The notes beneath the pieces were generated by a model. It was not told the origin of the DNA, made no database searches, and was given only the letters and a program-made list of their open reading frames with translations. This document shows positions 55,949-64,000 of a DNA stretch of 64,000 nucleotides, piece by piece; position 1 is the stretch's first letter; the number at the start of each line of letters is the position of its first letter. Source of the DNA: Chthoniobacterales bacterium (GTDB taxonomy: Bacteria > Verrucomicrobiota > Verrucomicrobiia > Chthoniobacterales > UBA10450); NCBI GenBank assembly GCA_025935755.1, contig JAICUQ010000001.1:40222-104221 (forward strand), in the 5' to 3' direction. Both the position numbers and the translations under genes were made by a program.

Positions 55949-56542
55949 GTGACACCAAATTATCGCTTACTCTTCGGTCCTCTGGCCGCAGCCATTCTTG
56001 GCATCGGTATAGTGGGATTGGCGCTTCTGGTTCCGAATTATAGTCATGTGCATCAAACAGTGAGCGAGATCGGAGAAACTGGTTCACCGGCGAGAATCGC
56101 CTTTGCGGTGATGCTAGGTTGTGTTGCCGTTTGCATTTTGGTGTTCGCCTGGGGGGTTCGCGATGCGTCAGTAGCCGCCCATCATTCCCCATTGGCTGCG
56201 TATTCAATAGGGTTCATGGCGGTGTCTGCTGCAGGAATAGCGGTCTTCGCCTACCCCCATCCGGCTCATAACATTTTCGGAATGTCGGAACTAATTGGAT
56301 ATCAGGCACCGCTCGCGTTCGCTCTCGCGTGGAGACACGACCCGAGTGTGAAACATCTTGTGGTGTTCTCGTGGATCTTCTTTTTACTGATATGGGGCGC
56401 GATTGCGTTGAATTTAAGCCCATTTGTCGCTCCGGTTTGGGTGTACCTGAAACCGTTCCATGGGCTGGTACAAAGAGCTCTTTTCGCTGCCTGGTTCGGC
56501 TGGTGTGCCATAGCTGGAATATTACTTTTTAAGCGAAGCTGA
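55949..56542 (+). CDS. DUF998-family membrane protein
   Basis: The 197-residue protein has about six membrane helices and the family pattern LLVPNYSHVHQTVSEIGETG near the first loop and YPHPAHNIFGMSELIGYQAP in the middle. The family is uncharacterised. The start is a GTG at 55949, 28 bases after the small transporter gene; the neighbour after it is 36 bases away, so the three may be one transcript. Confidence 0.75.
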   Translation: MTPNYRLLFGPLAAAILGIGIVGLALLVPNYSHVHQTVSEIGETGSPARIAFAVMLGCVAVCILVFAWGVRDASVAAHHSPLAAYSIGFMAVSAAGIAVFAYPHPAHNIFGMSELIGYQAPLAFALAWRHDPSVKHLVVFSWIFFLLIWGAIALNLSPFVAPVWVYLKPFHGLVQRALFAAWFGWCAIAGILLFKRS

Positions 56543-56578
56543 GATAGCGCTGCTGATCGCAATGCTCCGTTACCTATC

Positions 56579-57013
56579 ATGAAGACTTGTCTGGTGATTT
56601 TGACGCTGATGTTATTGGGCGATTCTTTGCTGTGTGCAGATGCTGACAGCAAGCCGCTTGATGATGAATTCTTGCGCAGCTACATGGCTGGCGAGTATGA
56701 CCTCATCGGCCGCAAGGCGGATTCTACTGCAACGTACGATGGACACGTAACGCTTCGGGACGAAGGAGGAGTTCTGGAAGTGACCCGCACAATCGCGGGC
56801 AAGACTGATAAGTGCACTGCTCGTTTCGATACTGTCGCAGGCCCAGATCGTATTCCGGTCTTAAGAATGCATTTTCGTTTTGACGAGAATGAGTATGACG
56901 CTACTTACCGGTGGCAGTCTGACCCTGACAATTATCCCCGATTTACCGGGTATCTTTATCGTTCCGGCACTAAATCGCCTGGCCTCGAAGCATTTTTTCC
57001 AATCCATAATTGA
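56579..57013 (+). CDS. Hypothetical exported protein
   Basis: The 144-residue protein has a signal peptide (MKTCLVILTLMLLGDSLLCA) and a mature part (LRSYMAGEYDLIGRKADSTA, LEVTRTIAGKTDKCTARF) with a coherent beta-rich pattern. I do not recognise the family. It lies in a run of small genes, 36 bases after the DUF998 gene. Confidence 0.65.
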   Translation: MKTCLVILTLMLLGDSLLCADADSKPLDDEFLRSYMAGEYDLIGRKADSTATYDGHVTLRDEGGVLEVTRTIAGKTDKCTARFDTVAGPDRIPVLRMHFRFDENEYDATYRWQSDPDNYPRFTGYLYRSGTKSPGLEAFFPIHN

Positions 57014-57051
57014 TCCCAAGGTTGCATTCACGAGCAGCTTTTCGATGTTGA

Positions 57052-57435
57052 ATGACCATGAGCAGCGAGCAGTTATCGGTCATTTTGAAGTCCTTCGATA
57101 TGCCGGATGACGTGCGGGTGATGGACAAAGGCAAATTCGAGGTGGTTCGCCTCGGCGGAATCACAATTGGTCGCGCAACCTATCAACCCGGTTGGAAATG
57201 GAGCGACCACGTCGGTCCCACTGTCGGTGCGACACGCTGTCCTGTTGAACACGTCGGGCTCGTACTTTCCGGAACCGCAACGATTGCCTTCGATGACAGT
57301 CGCATAATTGAGCTGAAACCCGGCGACGTTTTTTATGTTCCGCCGGTGCCGCATGACAGCTGGGTCGTTGGTAATGAGCCATACGTCTCGCTGCACTTCC
57401 TCGGAGCCGAAAAGTATGCGACGGGAAGCCGTTGA
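57052..57435 (+). CDS. Cupin-domain protein
   Basis: The 127-residue protein has a cupin core: ATYQPGWKWSDHVG with the first His, EHVGLVLSGTATIAFDDSR, ELKPGDVFYVPPVPHDSWVV with the second His. It is a single-domain small-molecule-binding or dioxygenase-like barrel. The ATG at 57052 is used. The gap after it to the next gene holds a degenerate repeat. Confidence 0.8.
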   Translation: MTMSSEQLSVILKSFDMPDDVRVMDKGKFEVVRLGGITIGRATYQPGWKWSDHVGPTVGATRCPVEHVGLVLSGTATIAFDDSRIIELKPGDVFYVPPVPHDSWVVGNEPYVSLHFLGAEKYATGSR

Positions 57436-57436
57436 A

Positions 57437-57600
57437 ACGGCTTGTGCTACCGCTGTAGATTATTCACCGGGCTGAAGCCCGGCGTTAAGCGCGGGTCCCC
57501 GGCATCCCCCGGCATTGACCCGACGAATCTCATTAACAACCGCTTTCAAGCCGGTGTTAGGCTTCGCCGACAAACCGAAGCTGTTTCAACAGCTTCCTTA
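57437..57600. repeat. Intergenic repeat region with CCGGGCTGAAGCCCGG unit
   Basis: The gap between the cupin gene and the protease gene holds CCGGGCTGAAGCCCGG (57467-57482), CTCATTAACA and GAAGCTGTTTCAACAGCTTC palindromic pieces. The same words recur in the gap before tatC. No gene is apparent. This looks like a degenerate member of a REP-like family. Confidence 0.55.
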
Positions 57601-57674
57601 TTTTCGTTTCTATTGCTGTACTACAGGCATTCGTTGGGCTCGACGATGCGAAGGCTTTGCTCTAAAACTGCCGC

Positions 57675-58688
57675 ATGAACAAGTTGATCCCAATACTTTT
57701 GCTCGCAACGGTGACGCCATTTTGCGCACGGGCACAGCAAGCTGGCGGGTCACTCACTGCTGCGCTGGCCAGCCAGGGACTTGCCGGCGCAAAGCTGGAG
57801 CGGCGTTATGGCAATCATCTGATGGTTCCGGTTTCCATAAATAACCGGCGCGGCGCGCTAATGGTCGACACCGGCTCGCCCATCACGCTCATCGATCGCA
57901 ACAGCGTGAATACGTTCGGTCTTACGGTGGACAAAACCGGCGAGAGTGTCGGCGGTTTGTTCGGGCGCGCTTGGGAACGTTATGGGATAAGCAAAGTGAA
58001 AAGCATCGCGATGGGCAATTGCGTCGTGACAAATGTTCCTGTGGCAATCGCCGATTTATCGGGGATGAATCCGGAGCACAACAACGCCGCGACTGGATCG
58101 CATCTGTCGGATTCCAAAACGATGGCGCACGTGAACGGCGTGCTCGGCTCGCGTGAGATGATGAAGTTCGGGATGATCATCGATTGCACAAGGCAGATGC
58201 TTTACATCAACCCGAACGGCGCCAGCGCTTCTGTGAGCCAGAGTCTCGCCAGTTTCCTTGCCGCTCACGGTTTTACCAAAATTCCGATGCGGCTTAATGC
58301 CAATAGTCATTTCGATGTTGAAGGCGCGCTGAACGGACATGCCACCCGGCTGATAGTCGACACCGGCTCGGCCACTACGCTGATCGACACGCAAGTCGCT
58401 GTGAAATCTGGAACCGGGGTAACGGCGCTCGCCGGTTATGGCGCGGGAGGGGCCGGCAATATCGTCGAAGGGGTGAATCGCACCGGGGTAAAGGAGCTGG
58501 CGATCGGAAATTTCCACCTGGCAAATGCCGAAGTGGTCGTGGCGCATGTCTCGGGCGATGTCCTGCTCTCGAAATCAAAAGAAGAATCCAACGCAGGTGT
58601 GCTAGGACAGGATTATTTGGCTACGAATTTTGCCGTCATAGATATGGGCGGCAAAGCGCTTTACCTGCGTCACCCCGATTCGCGATGA
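57675..58688 (+). CDS. Bilobed retropepsin-like aspartyl protease, exported (paralogue)
   Basis: The 337-residue protein has an N-terminal signal (MNKLIPILLLATVTPFCARA) and two half-sites: LMVDTGSPITLIDRNS (about residues 62-77) and LIVDTGSATTLIDTQV (about 225-240), with NGVLGSREMMKFG and AGVLGQDYLATNFA as the hydrophobic-Gly elements. The plan equals that of the protein at 49369 but the sequences have clearly diverged. It may be active in the periplasm; catalysis is not proven. Confidence 0.75.
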   Translation: MNKLIPILLLATVTPFCARAQQAGGSLTAALASQGLAGAKLERRYGNHLMVPVSINNRRGALMVDTGSPITLIDRNSVNTFGLTVDKTGESVGGLFGRAWERYGISKVKSIAMGNCVVTNVPVAIADLSGMNPEHNNAATGSHLSDSKTMAHVNGVLGSREMMKFGMIIDCTRQMLYINPNGASASVSQSLASFLAAHGFTKIPMRLNANSHFDVEGALNGHATRLIVDTGSATTLIDTQVAVKSGTGVTALAGYGAGGAGNIVEGVNRTGVKELAIGNFHLANAEVVVAHVSGDVLLSKSKEESNAGVLGQDYLATNFAVIDMGGKALYLRHPDSR

Positions 58689-58695
58689 TTGTATC

Positions 58696-58782
58696 TGTCA
58701 TGTTGAGCGAAGCATGTCTGGCCGGTGCGACCAGGTTTCGCCAAGGAGATAATCAGAGATTCTTGCTTCGCTCAGAATGACA
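58696..58782. repeat. REP-like palindromic element (intergenic copy)
   Basis: The element has inverted ends, TGTCATGTTGAGCGAAGCA and TGCTTCGCTCAGAATGACA, that match each other at 17 of 19 positions. It lies between convergent genes. The outer ends closely match those of the element inside the oxidase gene at 1813-1956, so both are members of one family. Confidence 0.8.
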
Positions 58783-58800
58783 GAAGCCTTTGGAAGGCTG

Positions 58801-59709
58801 TCAGAGTTTCACCAGTTTCGGAACCGTCGCCTTGGCGAGGCTCGTGAATGCTGCAACCGCCGTGTTTGCTGCCGAATCCCCCAGCCGCAACAAACCGATA
58901 TCCAATCCGAGGTTTTTGCCACGCAACTGGATGGCTCTTAACTTCAGATTCTCACGACCACGCAACGCGATATTTGGCATCAGCGCGGCAGCTTGCGATG
59001 GACCAAGGGAGCGAAGAAGCGTTTCGATCGCGTTGATCTCGGCAATCACATGCGGTCGGACCATATGTTTGCGACAAATTTCGTCCGACATCCTGCGCAT
59101 CACGAAGCTGTCGGGCAACTGAAGCAGACGTTGCTGATGTAATTTTGAGAAATCAATGACGCGCCGGTTAGCCCATGGGTGCTTCGACGCTACGATCAGC
59201 GCAAACTGATCCGTGCAAAGGCGCTCGTAGCGCAAATTCGGAGAATGCCGGGTTAGAAAACCAAGTCCAACATCCATCCGGCCTTCTTCGAGGCCCGTCT
59301 CAATCTCGGTGGACGAAATTTCTTCAACCGTGACGCTGATTGCGGGATGATCGGCTACAAATGCGCCAAGAAGTTGCGGGACCAATGGAACATTTAGCAC
59401 CGGAATAACCCCGAGCCGCAGCGCGCCGCGCAATTCTCCAGGTTCGCCATTTAACTCATGGAGAAGATTTTCCAATTGATGAAGGAGCGCCCGGGCATGC
59501 TCTTGAAAAATCAAACCCCTGGGAGTGAGCAGGATCCGTTTTCCACGCCGCTGGAATAAAGGCACGCGAAGGCCGGCTTCCAAATCCCGCATTTGCTGCG
59601 AAACATTTGGTTGGGAAATTCCGAGCCGGTCAGCCGCACGGCTAAAGCTTCCCGCCTCGGCGACCGCGAGGAAATACCGGAGATGACGAATGTCCAACGG
59701 CTCCGACAT
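58801..59709 (-). CDS. LysR-family transcriptional regulator (CynR-like)
   Basis: The 302-residue protein has an N-terminal winged helix (LRYFLAVAEAGSFSRAADRL, GISQPNVSQQMRDLEAGLRV) and a co-inducer domain. The closest recalled relatives are CynR/CysB-type regulators of cyanate or sulfur-nitrogen uptake. It is divergent from the ABC importer operon (141 bases between starts), which it probably controls. The ligand is not known. Confidence 0.9.
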   Translation of the reverse strand: MSEPLDIRHLRYFLAVAEAGSFSRAADRLGISQPNVSQQMRDLEAGLRVPLFQRRGKRILLTPRGLIFQEHARALLHQLENLLHELNGEPGELRGALRLGVIPVLNVPLVPQLLGAFVADHPAISVTVEEISSTEIETGLEEGRMDVGLGFLTRHSPNLRYERLCTDQFALIVASKHPWANRRVIDFSKLHQQRLLQLPDSFVMRRMSDEICRKHMVRPHVIAEINAIETLLRSLGPSQAAALMPNIALRGRENLKLRAIQLRGKNLGLDIGLLRLGDSAANTAVAAFTSLAKATVPKLVKL

Positions 59710-59804
59710 GGGAAGCCAATATTGTTCGTCGGAACCAGGGAATGCAATCAGTAGCTTGACCTGGCAACTGTTCGGGCTTGATTGCCGGAGGCGACTCTGC
59801 TTGC

Positions 59805-59819
59805 ATAGGGAAAACTTAT
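59805..59819. promoter_or_regulatory. Candidate LysR operator (ATA-N9-TAT)
   Basis: ATAGGGAAAACTTAT fits ATA-N9-TAT and contains a T-N11-A, the core of LysR-type binding sites. It lies between the divergent regulator and importer genes, 32 bases before the importer start. It is AT-rich enough to arise by chance. Confidence 0.4.
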
Positions 59820-59850
59820 CGCGCTATTTCCAAAACCTTCGAACACTAGG

Positions 59851-61044
59851 ATGACCTCGAAGCTCTTCGCCATTGCGATCACCTTGAGCCTTGTGCTGGC
59901 GCCCGGCTGCAACAAAAAGTCCGGCTCGACTGTTCAGAATTCTAATAAAGTGCGCGTCGGTTACATCGGCTTAACCTGCGAAGCTCCGATCTTCGCCGCA
60001 TACGAGAAAGGCTTTTTCAAGGAGGAGGGACTCGAACCCGAACTGGTCAAGTGCAACTGGTCCACTTACAAGGACGCATTAGCGCTTGGAAACTTCGACA
60101 TCACTCATCATCTGGTGATGCTCTTCCTCAAGCCGATCGAACAGGGCTTGGATGTGCGATTCCTGGCAGGAATTCATCGTGGATGTTTGCGCGTTCAAGC
60201 AGGCGTGAAAACCAATATTCATACCATTGAGGACCTGAAAGGAAAACGAGTTGGCGTGCCCGGGATGGGGACGCCGCCGTTCGTCTTCGCGAACCGTGTT
60301 TTTGGAACGCACGGCATCGATGCGGCAAAAGATATCACTTGGAAGGTTTATCCGGCGGGGGAATTGGGCCTGGCGATCGACAAAGGCGAAATCGATGCAG
60401 TGGCAAATGCGGAGCCAATCGGCAGCCTTCTGATTGCAGAAGGCAAGGTGAGGAACGTTGCCGACTCAATAATGGACGCGCCTTACAAGGATGAATACTG
60501 CTGCGAGGTACTCGCGAACGGCAAATGGGTGGACGCAAATCCTGACACCGCGGCAAGGGCAACACGCGCTCTGTTGAAAGGCGCCAAATGGGTTGAGACG
60601 AATCCCAAAGCCGCGGCAGTGCTCGCAGTCGAGAAAAAATATCTCGCCTCGACTCCTGAACTAAACACAGTTGCACTCGCGCGCTTGCGCTACATACCCA
60701 GTATCCATTTGGCGGAGGAATCCGTTCAAACCATCGGCCGGCAGATGCAAGCCGCGAAAATGCTTTCTCCGGAAACAGACACCAACGCACTCGCCAAACG
60801 CGCCTTCATGCATTTGCCCGGGGTAACGGAAGAGTGGCTTAAAACATTGGAGGTAGAAAAAATCGCTGGCGCGCAAGTCTCACCGGCAGACGATATCCGG
60901 CTGATCGCGTCCTTGATCCAGAGAGAGAACGGGGGTTCTTGCTGCCAAAGAAAGATGTTCGATCAACCAGATCAGGATGCGCCTAACCTTGCTGACCCTG
61001 ACGCTCCTTGCGTTGAAAAGAACACAGTAGCTGCGCAGAAATAA
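59851..61044 (+). CDS. ABC transporter substrate-binding lipoprotein (NitT/TauT type)
   Basis: The 397-residue protein has a lipobox near the N-terminus (LAPGC, lipidated Cys about residue 20) and an NMT1/SsuA-type binding fold (VRVGYIGLTCEAPIFAAYEK, TIEDLKGKRVGVPGMGTPPF). It contains about ten cysteines, including CC pairs (YCCEVL, SCCQRKMF near the C-terminus) that are unusual for this family. It delivers a small anion or precursor to the permease encoded next; the substrate is unknown. It is divergent from the LysR gene. Confidence 0.87.
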   Translation: MTSKLFAIAITLSLVLAPGCNKKSGSTVQNSNKVRVGYIGLTCEAPIFAAYEKGFFKEEGLEPELVKCNWSTYKDALALGNFDITHHLVMLFLKPIEQGLDVRFLAGIHRGCLRVQAGVKTNIHTIEDLKGKRVGVPGMGTPPFVFANRVFGTHGIDAAKDITWKVYPAGELGLAIDKGEIDAVANAEPIGSLLIAEGKVRNVADSIMDAPYKDEYCCEVLANGKWVDANPDTAARATRALLKGAKWVETNPKAAAVLAVEKKYLASTPELNTVALARLRYIPSIHLAEESVQTIGRQMQAAKMLSPETDTNALAKRAFMHLPGVTEEWLKTLEVEKIAGAQVSPADDIRLIASLIQRENGGSCCQRKMFDQPDQDAPNLADPDAPCVEKNTVAAQK

Positions 61045-61103
61045 GCCGAAGGCAGGACAAATCGATTATCGCGCTGTCATGTCAAACGCAGCGCTGAAAC
61101 GAA

Positions 61104-62192
61104 ATGCAAAGGATCAGGCCAGGCGGTCAGACATCTCTGTCGGATGTGGACAAACAGGAACAATCGATCCGACATTCTTCGCTCCACGGAATGAGATCGA
61201 CTAGACGAGGAATGAACGCGAACACAGCGCCTACCCCCGATCCTCCGTCATTGCCCTGGTGGATGCAGCTGGCTGTGCCGGGCGCCAGCTTGATCACGTT
61301 TGGAACTCACTTGCTGATTGCGCAAAAAGCGCCGCCTGTCGAAACGCGTTCGTACATGCTGCTCTTTTGGGAAATCATTGTCGTTTCGATCGTTCTCGCA
61401 ATCGCGCAAAGATTTCGGCCTGCATTGCGTAAATGGATGCGGCATATGTGGCCGATCTTTACGGCTGCCATTCTGTTACTCGGCGTTTGGGACGTCATCA
61501 CTGTCGGGTTGCACTTACTTCCGCTGCCGTATTTTCCAGGACCCGCGGCGGTGTTACGGAATTTGATTAGCGATCGGGAACTTTTGTTTGATAGCACATG
61601 GCACTCGCTCGTTTTGCTCCTGAGTGGCTACATACTCGGCGTGATCGTCGGGCTTGTTAGCGGTGTGTGCATCGGCTGGTCGAGTTCGGTGCGCTACTGG
61701 GGGATGCCGTTACTGAAAGTGCTGGGGCCAATTCCGGCAACAGCATGGATCCCCATCGCAATGGTCGTGTCGCCTTCCGCCATCATGTCTTCAGCGGGGT
61801 TGATTGCGCTTGCGGTGTGGTTCCCGGTCACAATGCTGACTGCGTCCGGGATTTCCAACACGCGAGCGTCGTACCTTGATGTCGCACGTACACTGGGGGC
61901 GCGACGCCTTTATCTGATTTTTCGAGTCGCCATACCAGCCGCCGTTCCAAACATTTTTATTGGCCTTTTCATGGGACTAGGTGCCTCGTTTCTAACTCTT
62001 GTAGTTGCCGAGTCTGTGGGAGTTAAGTCGGGTCTCGGTTGGTATGTTAGTTGGGCCCAGGGCTGGGCTGAATACGGCAAAGTCTTCGCTGCGATTATTA
62101 TCATGGCCGCGTTCTTTTCTACGGTGATGACCTTGTTGTTTAAACTGCGGGATCGAGTTCTGGTCTGGCAAAAGGGAACAATCAAATGGTGA
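61104..62192 (+). CDS. ABC transporter permease (NitT/TauT type)
   Basis: The 362-residue protein has about 8 hydrophobic helices; the core permease region shows the EAA-like loop SYLDVARTLGARRLYLIFRV (about residues 255-275). The N-terminal 45 residues are charged and unlike the family, so translation could begin downstream, at ATG 61191 or 61212. The last 7 bases overlap the next gene. It works with the lipoprotein and the ATPase of the same operon. Confidence 0.88.
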   Translation: MQRIRPGGQTSLSDVDKQEQSIRHSSLHGMRSTRRGMNANTAPTPDPPSLPWWMQLAVPGASLITFGTHLLIAQKAPPVETRSYMLLFWEIIVVSIVLAIAQRFRPALRKWMRHMWPIFTAAILLLGVWDVITVGLHLLPLPYFPGPAAVLRNLISDRELLFDSTWHSLVLLLSGYILGVIVGLVSGVCIGWSSSVRYWGMPLLKVLGPIPATAWIPIAMVVSPSAIMSSAGLIALAVWFPVTMLTASGISNTRASYLDVARTLGARRLYLIFRVAIPAAVPNIFIGLFMGLGASFLTLVVAESVGVKSGLGWYVSWAQGWAEYGKVFAAIIIMAAFFSTVMTLLFKLRDRVLVWQKGTIKW

Positions 62193-62977
62193 TGACGACT
62201 GTTACCGAGGCTTCAGGCGTTCGCGTTCGCGACATCTGCAAAAGTTTTCCGGTGCCAGACGCTCCGGCCACACGCCGAATGGCTCTCGGCGGGATATCGT
62301 TTTCTATCGCTGCAGCTGAGCTAGTCTCGTTAGTCGGACCGAGCGGTTGTGGAAAATCGACGCTGCTTCGACTCGTCGCCGGCCTGGATCTTCCCGACTC
62401 GGGTGACCTGCTTGTTGGCAAGGAAAAAATTGTCGGACCCAGCGCCGAACGCGGTCTGGTTTTTCAAGATCCAAATCTGTTTCCGTGGCTGACTGTTCGT
62501 GGCAATATCGAGGCCGGTCTCGTTGCTCGGGGCGTGTTACGGGAAAAGCGAAATGAAGTGGGCGAATTCATGCGGTTGGTCGGACTCGAAGCGTTTGCGA
62601 ATGCTTATCCGCATCATCTTTCCGGTGGAATGGCTCAGCGTGTTGCTCTTGCACGCGCACTAATCAATCACCCGAAAGTTCTCCTGCTTGATGAACCGCT
62701 CGGCGCTCTTGACGCTTTCACTCGCATGCGGATGCAGGACGAGGTGCTGAGGCTCTGGGAAAATCGGCGGACCACCATGCTTCTCGTGACGCATGACATC
62801 GATGAAGCCATCTACATGAGCGATCGGATTGTCATCATGACTCAGGCGCCCGGCCGAATCGACCGCGAGATCGATATCGACCTGCCGAGACCGCGTGATC
62901 GCACCGGCGATTCCTTCCTCCGGTTCCGCGGCGAAATACTCGAACACCTCCATTTTGCCGGCAAAGCCGCTGCATGA
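62186..62977 (+). CDS. ABC transporter ATP-binding protein (NitT/TauT type)
   Basis: The 263-residue protein has Walker A GPSGCGKST, Q-loop VFQDPNLFPWLTV, signature LSGGMAQRVALARAL, Walker B VLLLDEPLGALD and the switch His in VTHDIDEAIYMSD. It powers the importer encoded upstream and overlaps its last codons by 7 bases. Close relatives are SsuB and TauB. Confidence 0.95.
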   Translation: MVMTTVTEASGVRVRDICKSFPVPDAPATRRMALGGISFSIAAAELVSLVGPSGCGKSTLLRLVAGLDLPDSGDLLVGKEKIVGPSAERGLVFQDPNLFPWLTVRGNIEAGLVARGVLREKRNEVGEFMRLVGLEAFANAYPHHLSGGMAQRVALARALINHPKVLLLDEPLGALDAFTRMRMQDEVLRLWENRRTTMLLVTHDIDEAIYMSDRIVIMTQAPGRIDREIDIDLPRPRDRTGDSFLRFRGEILEHLHFAGKAAA

Positions 62978-63013
62978 GTCCTAAGCGATCATGAACTCTC
63001 CAGCACAGGTCTG

Positions 63014-64000
63014 TTACCTGCCTTGATTCGAAGAGGTAGAAACACTGCCGCCCGATAGCAACTGGGTCACGTCGAAACTCGCAATTCTAAATGGTGGGGG
63101 CGGGCACGCAGGCTGGTTTGATTCGATCGCCTGAACTGCGGCGATCAGGAATACCTTTCCATCCTTTCCTGGTGGAAACCATTTTGGGTGCTGAACGTTC
63201 CATTTGCTGCAATCGCTAACTTGCATGGCCGGTCTAGTACCGCTGGCATCTTGAATAAAGATCGCATACGTCTGGCCATTGATGTTGTTGCAGGCGCGAT
63301 TCGATTCGACTGCAAACCATTGACCGTCCGGTGACCACCATCCTGCGCGTGCTTGAAATCTTTGCTGAAACGAAGGTCCTCGCGGCGCGTGGCGGTCCAG
63401 CGGCGCCACTCTGGGCCGGCCTGTTGATGTGTCGGTGACCCAAACATAATTAAGGTCCTGATTATAATAAGAGCTGCCTCCGTGGAACTGACCGGCGAAC
63501 GCGACCAGGTTGGGACTCGTTTGATTAACGCTGGGAAAGCCGGCCCAGACTGTTGCGTTTCCTAACACAGGGCGAATGGTTTGTCCGGTGATCGCATCGA
63601 TCTCCGCGGTCACCTGCGCTCCGGTCACGTCAACCGCAAGATGCTGGCAATCCGGATACCATGAGGGGTAGATCATCCCCGCGGTGTTCGCCAGCAACAC
63701 TGGTAGTCCACCGGGATCTACGCGGTAAATCCCGTCATCATTGCTGAACGCTACCGGGCCGCTGGTGAACCCACCGCCAGACCTGTTCCAACACCAGTCC
63801 GGTCGAGTTGATGCGAACTTTACAAAAGGTTGCACACTGCCGGTGGCGAGATCTGCACTGAACAACTTGATGTCATTCGGCGTCGTGATCTGGTTCCTTT
63901 CAAAAATCACTGTCGTCGCGTCGGCGTTCAGGACGGGGCGGTAATCGTTGACTTCTGGATTTTCCGGCAACAGAAAATTCGGTTCAACGAACGAAGACCC
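63014..64000 (-). CDS. TolB-like beta-propeller protein (5'-partial)
   Basis: The frame is open to the right edge, so the start is outside the window. The visible 328 residues have repeated PD40/TolB-like blades (DYRPVLNADATTVIFERN, YPSWYPDCQHLAVDVTG, AGWWSPDGQWFAVESNRACN, HPKWFPPGKDGKVFLIAAVQ). These beta-propellers are often periplasmic or exported scaffolds; an N-terminal signal cannot be checked. It is convergent with the ABC operon. Confidence 0.75.
   Translation of the reverse strand, partial: GSSFVEPNFLLPENPEVNDYRPVLNADATTVIFERNQITTPNDIKLFSADLATGSVQPFVKFASTRPDWCWNRSGGGFTSGPVAFSNDDGIYRVDPGGLPVLLANTAGMIYPSWYPDCQHLAVDVTGAQVTAEIDAITGQTIRPVLGNATVWAGFPSVNQTSPNLVAFAGQFHGGSSYYNQDLNYVWVTDTSTGRPRVAPLDRHAPRGPSFQQRFQARAGWWSPDGQWFAVESNRACNNINGQTYAIFIQDASGTRPAMQVSDCSKWNVQHPKWFPPGKDGKVFLIAAVQAIESNQPACPPPPFRIASFDVTQLLSGGSVSTSSNQGR

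Overview
The window looks like chromosome from a Gram-negative bacterium of the Verrucomicrobiota, most likely a soil member of the Chthoniobacterales type. This is inference. It rests on a futalosine-pathway menaquinone gene, BamA/Skp outer-membrane biogenesis genes, an exosortase-type VPDxG C-terminal sorting signal, a UBact-proteasome locus, and many hairpin-rich intergenic repeats. Coding density is high, most genes are housekeeping, and I see no rRNA, tRNA, CRISPR array, prophage or insertion sequence.

Layout. 0-5 kb: slipin (partial), mqnC, a D-amino-acid-oxidase-like gene carrying an in-frame repeat, a beta/gamma-crystallin-like protein, sodC, a small Cys-rich protein and a YbaK-type protein. 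5-11 kb: a membrane and envelope block (NfeD/ClpP-type protease, bamA, Skp/OmpH, a terminator, a DUF3108 protein). 10.5-14 kb, minus strand: a tight run UBact - prcB - prcA - N-acetylmuramoyl-L-alanine amidase - peptidoglycan-binding protein. This is the most notable locus. UBact is a Pup-like protein modifier, and the two proteasome subunits retain their catalytic signatures. 14-22 kb: LysM and GYF proteins, an MsbA-type ABC exporter, folB, a Nudix hydrolase, tatC, a prepilin peptidase and a J-domain/TonB fusion. 22-33 kb: a sorted autotransporter-repeat protein, a flavin-dependent halogenase-like gene, nagA, an MGDG-synthase-like glycosyltransferase, YihY, a PGRP-type amidase and an APC permease. 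33-39 kb: a tandem ACT protein, an L,D-transpeptidase pseudogene, glgX, a ribosome-hibernation factor and a heavily frameshifted TPR pseudogene. 39-46 kb: metF, a TVP38-type membrane protein, mnmG, the overlapping pair plsY-gpsA, and the overlapping pair rfaE2-purN. 46-59 kb: two APC permeases, two bilobed retropepsin-like proteins, a sugar nucleotidyltransferase/kinase pair resembling MurU/AmgK, ftsH, and several small membrane or secreted proteins. 59-63 kb: a LysR regulator divergent from a NitT/TauT-type ABC importer. The window ends inside a TolB-like beta-propeller gene.

Shared themes. Several genes point to cell-wall turnover: two amidases, the LysM and PG-binding proteins, nagA and the MurU/AmgK-like pair. 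Protein quality control is represented by the UBact-proteasome, FtsH and the NfeD protease. The ligase, deamidase and ATPase that a UBact-proteasome system needs (PafA-like, Dop-like, ARC/Mpa-like) are not in this window, so they must lie elsewhere if the system works. Repeat families sit between genes, and at least one copy has been read through in frame as part of a protein.
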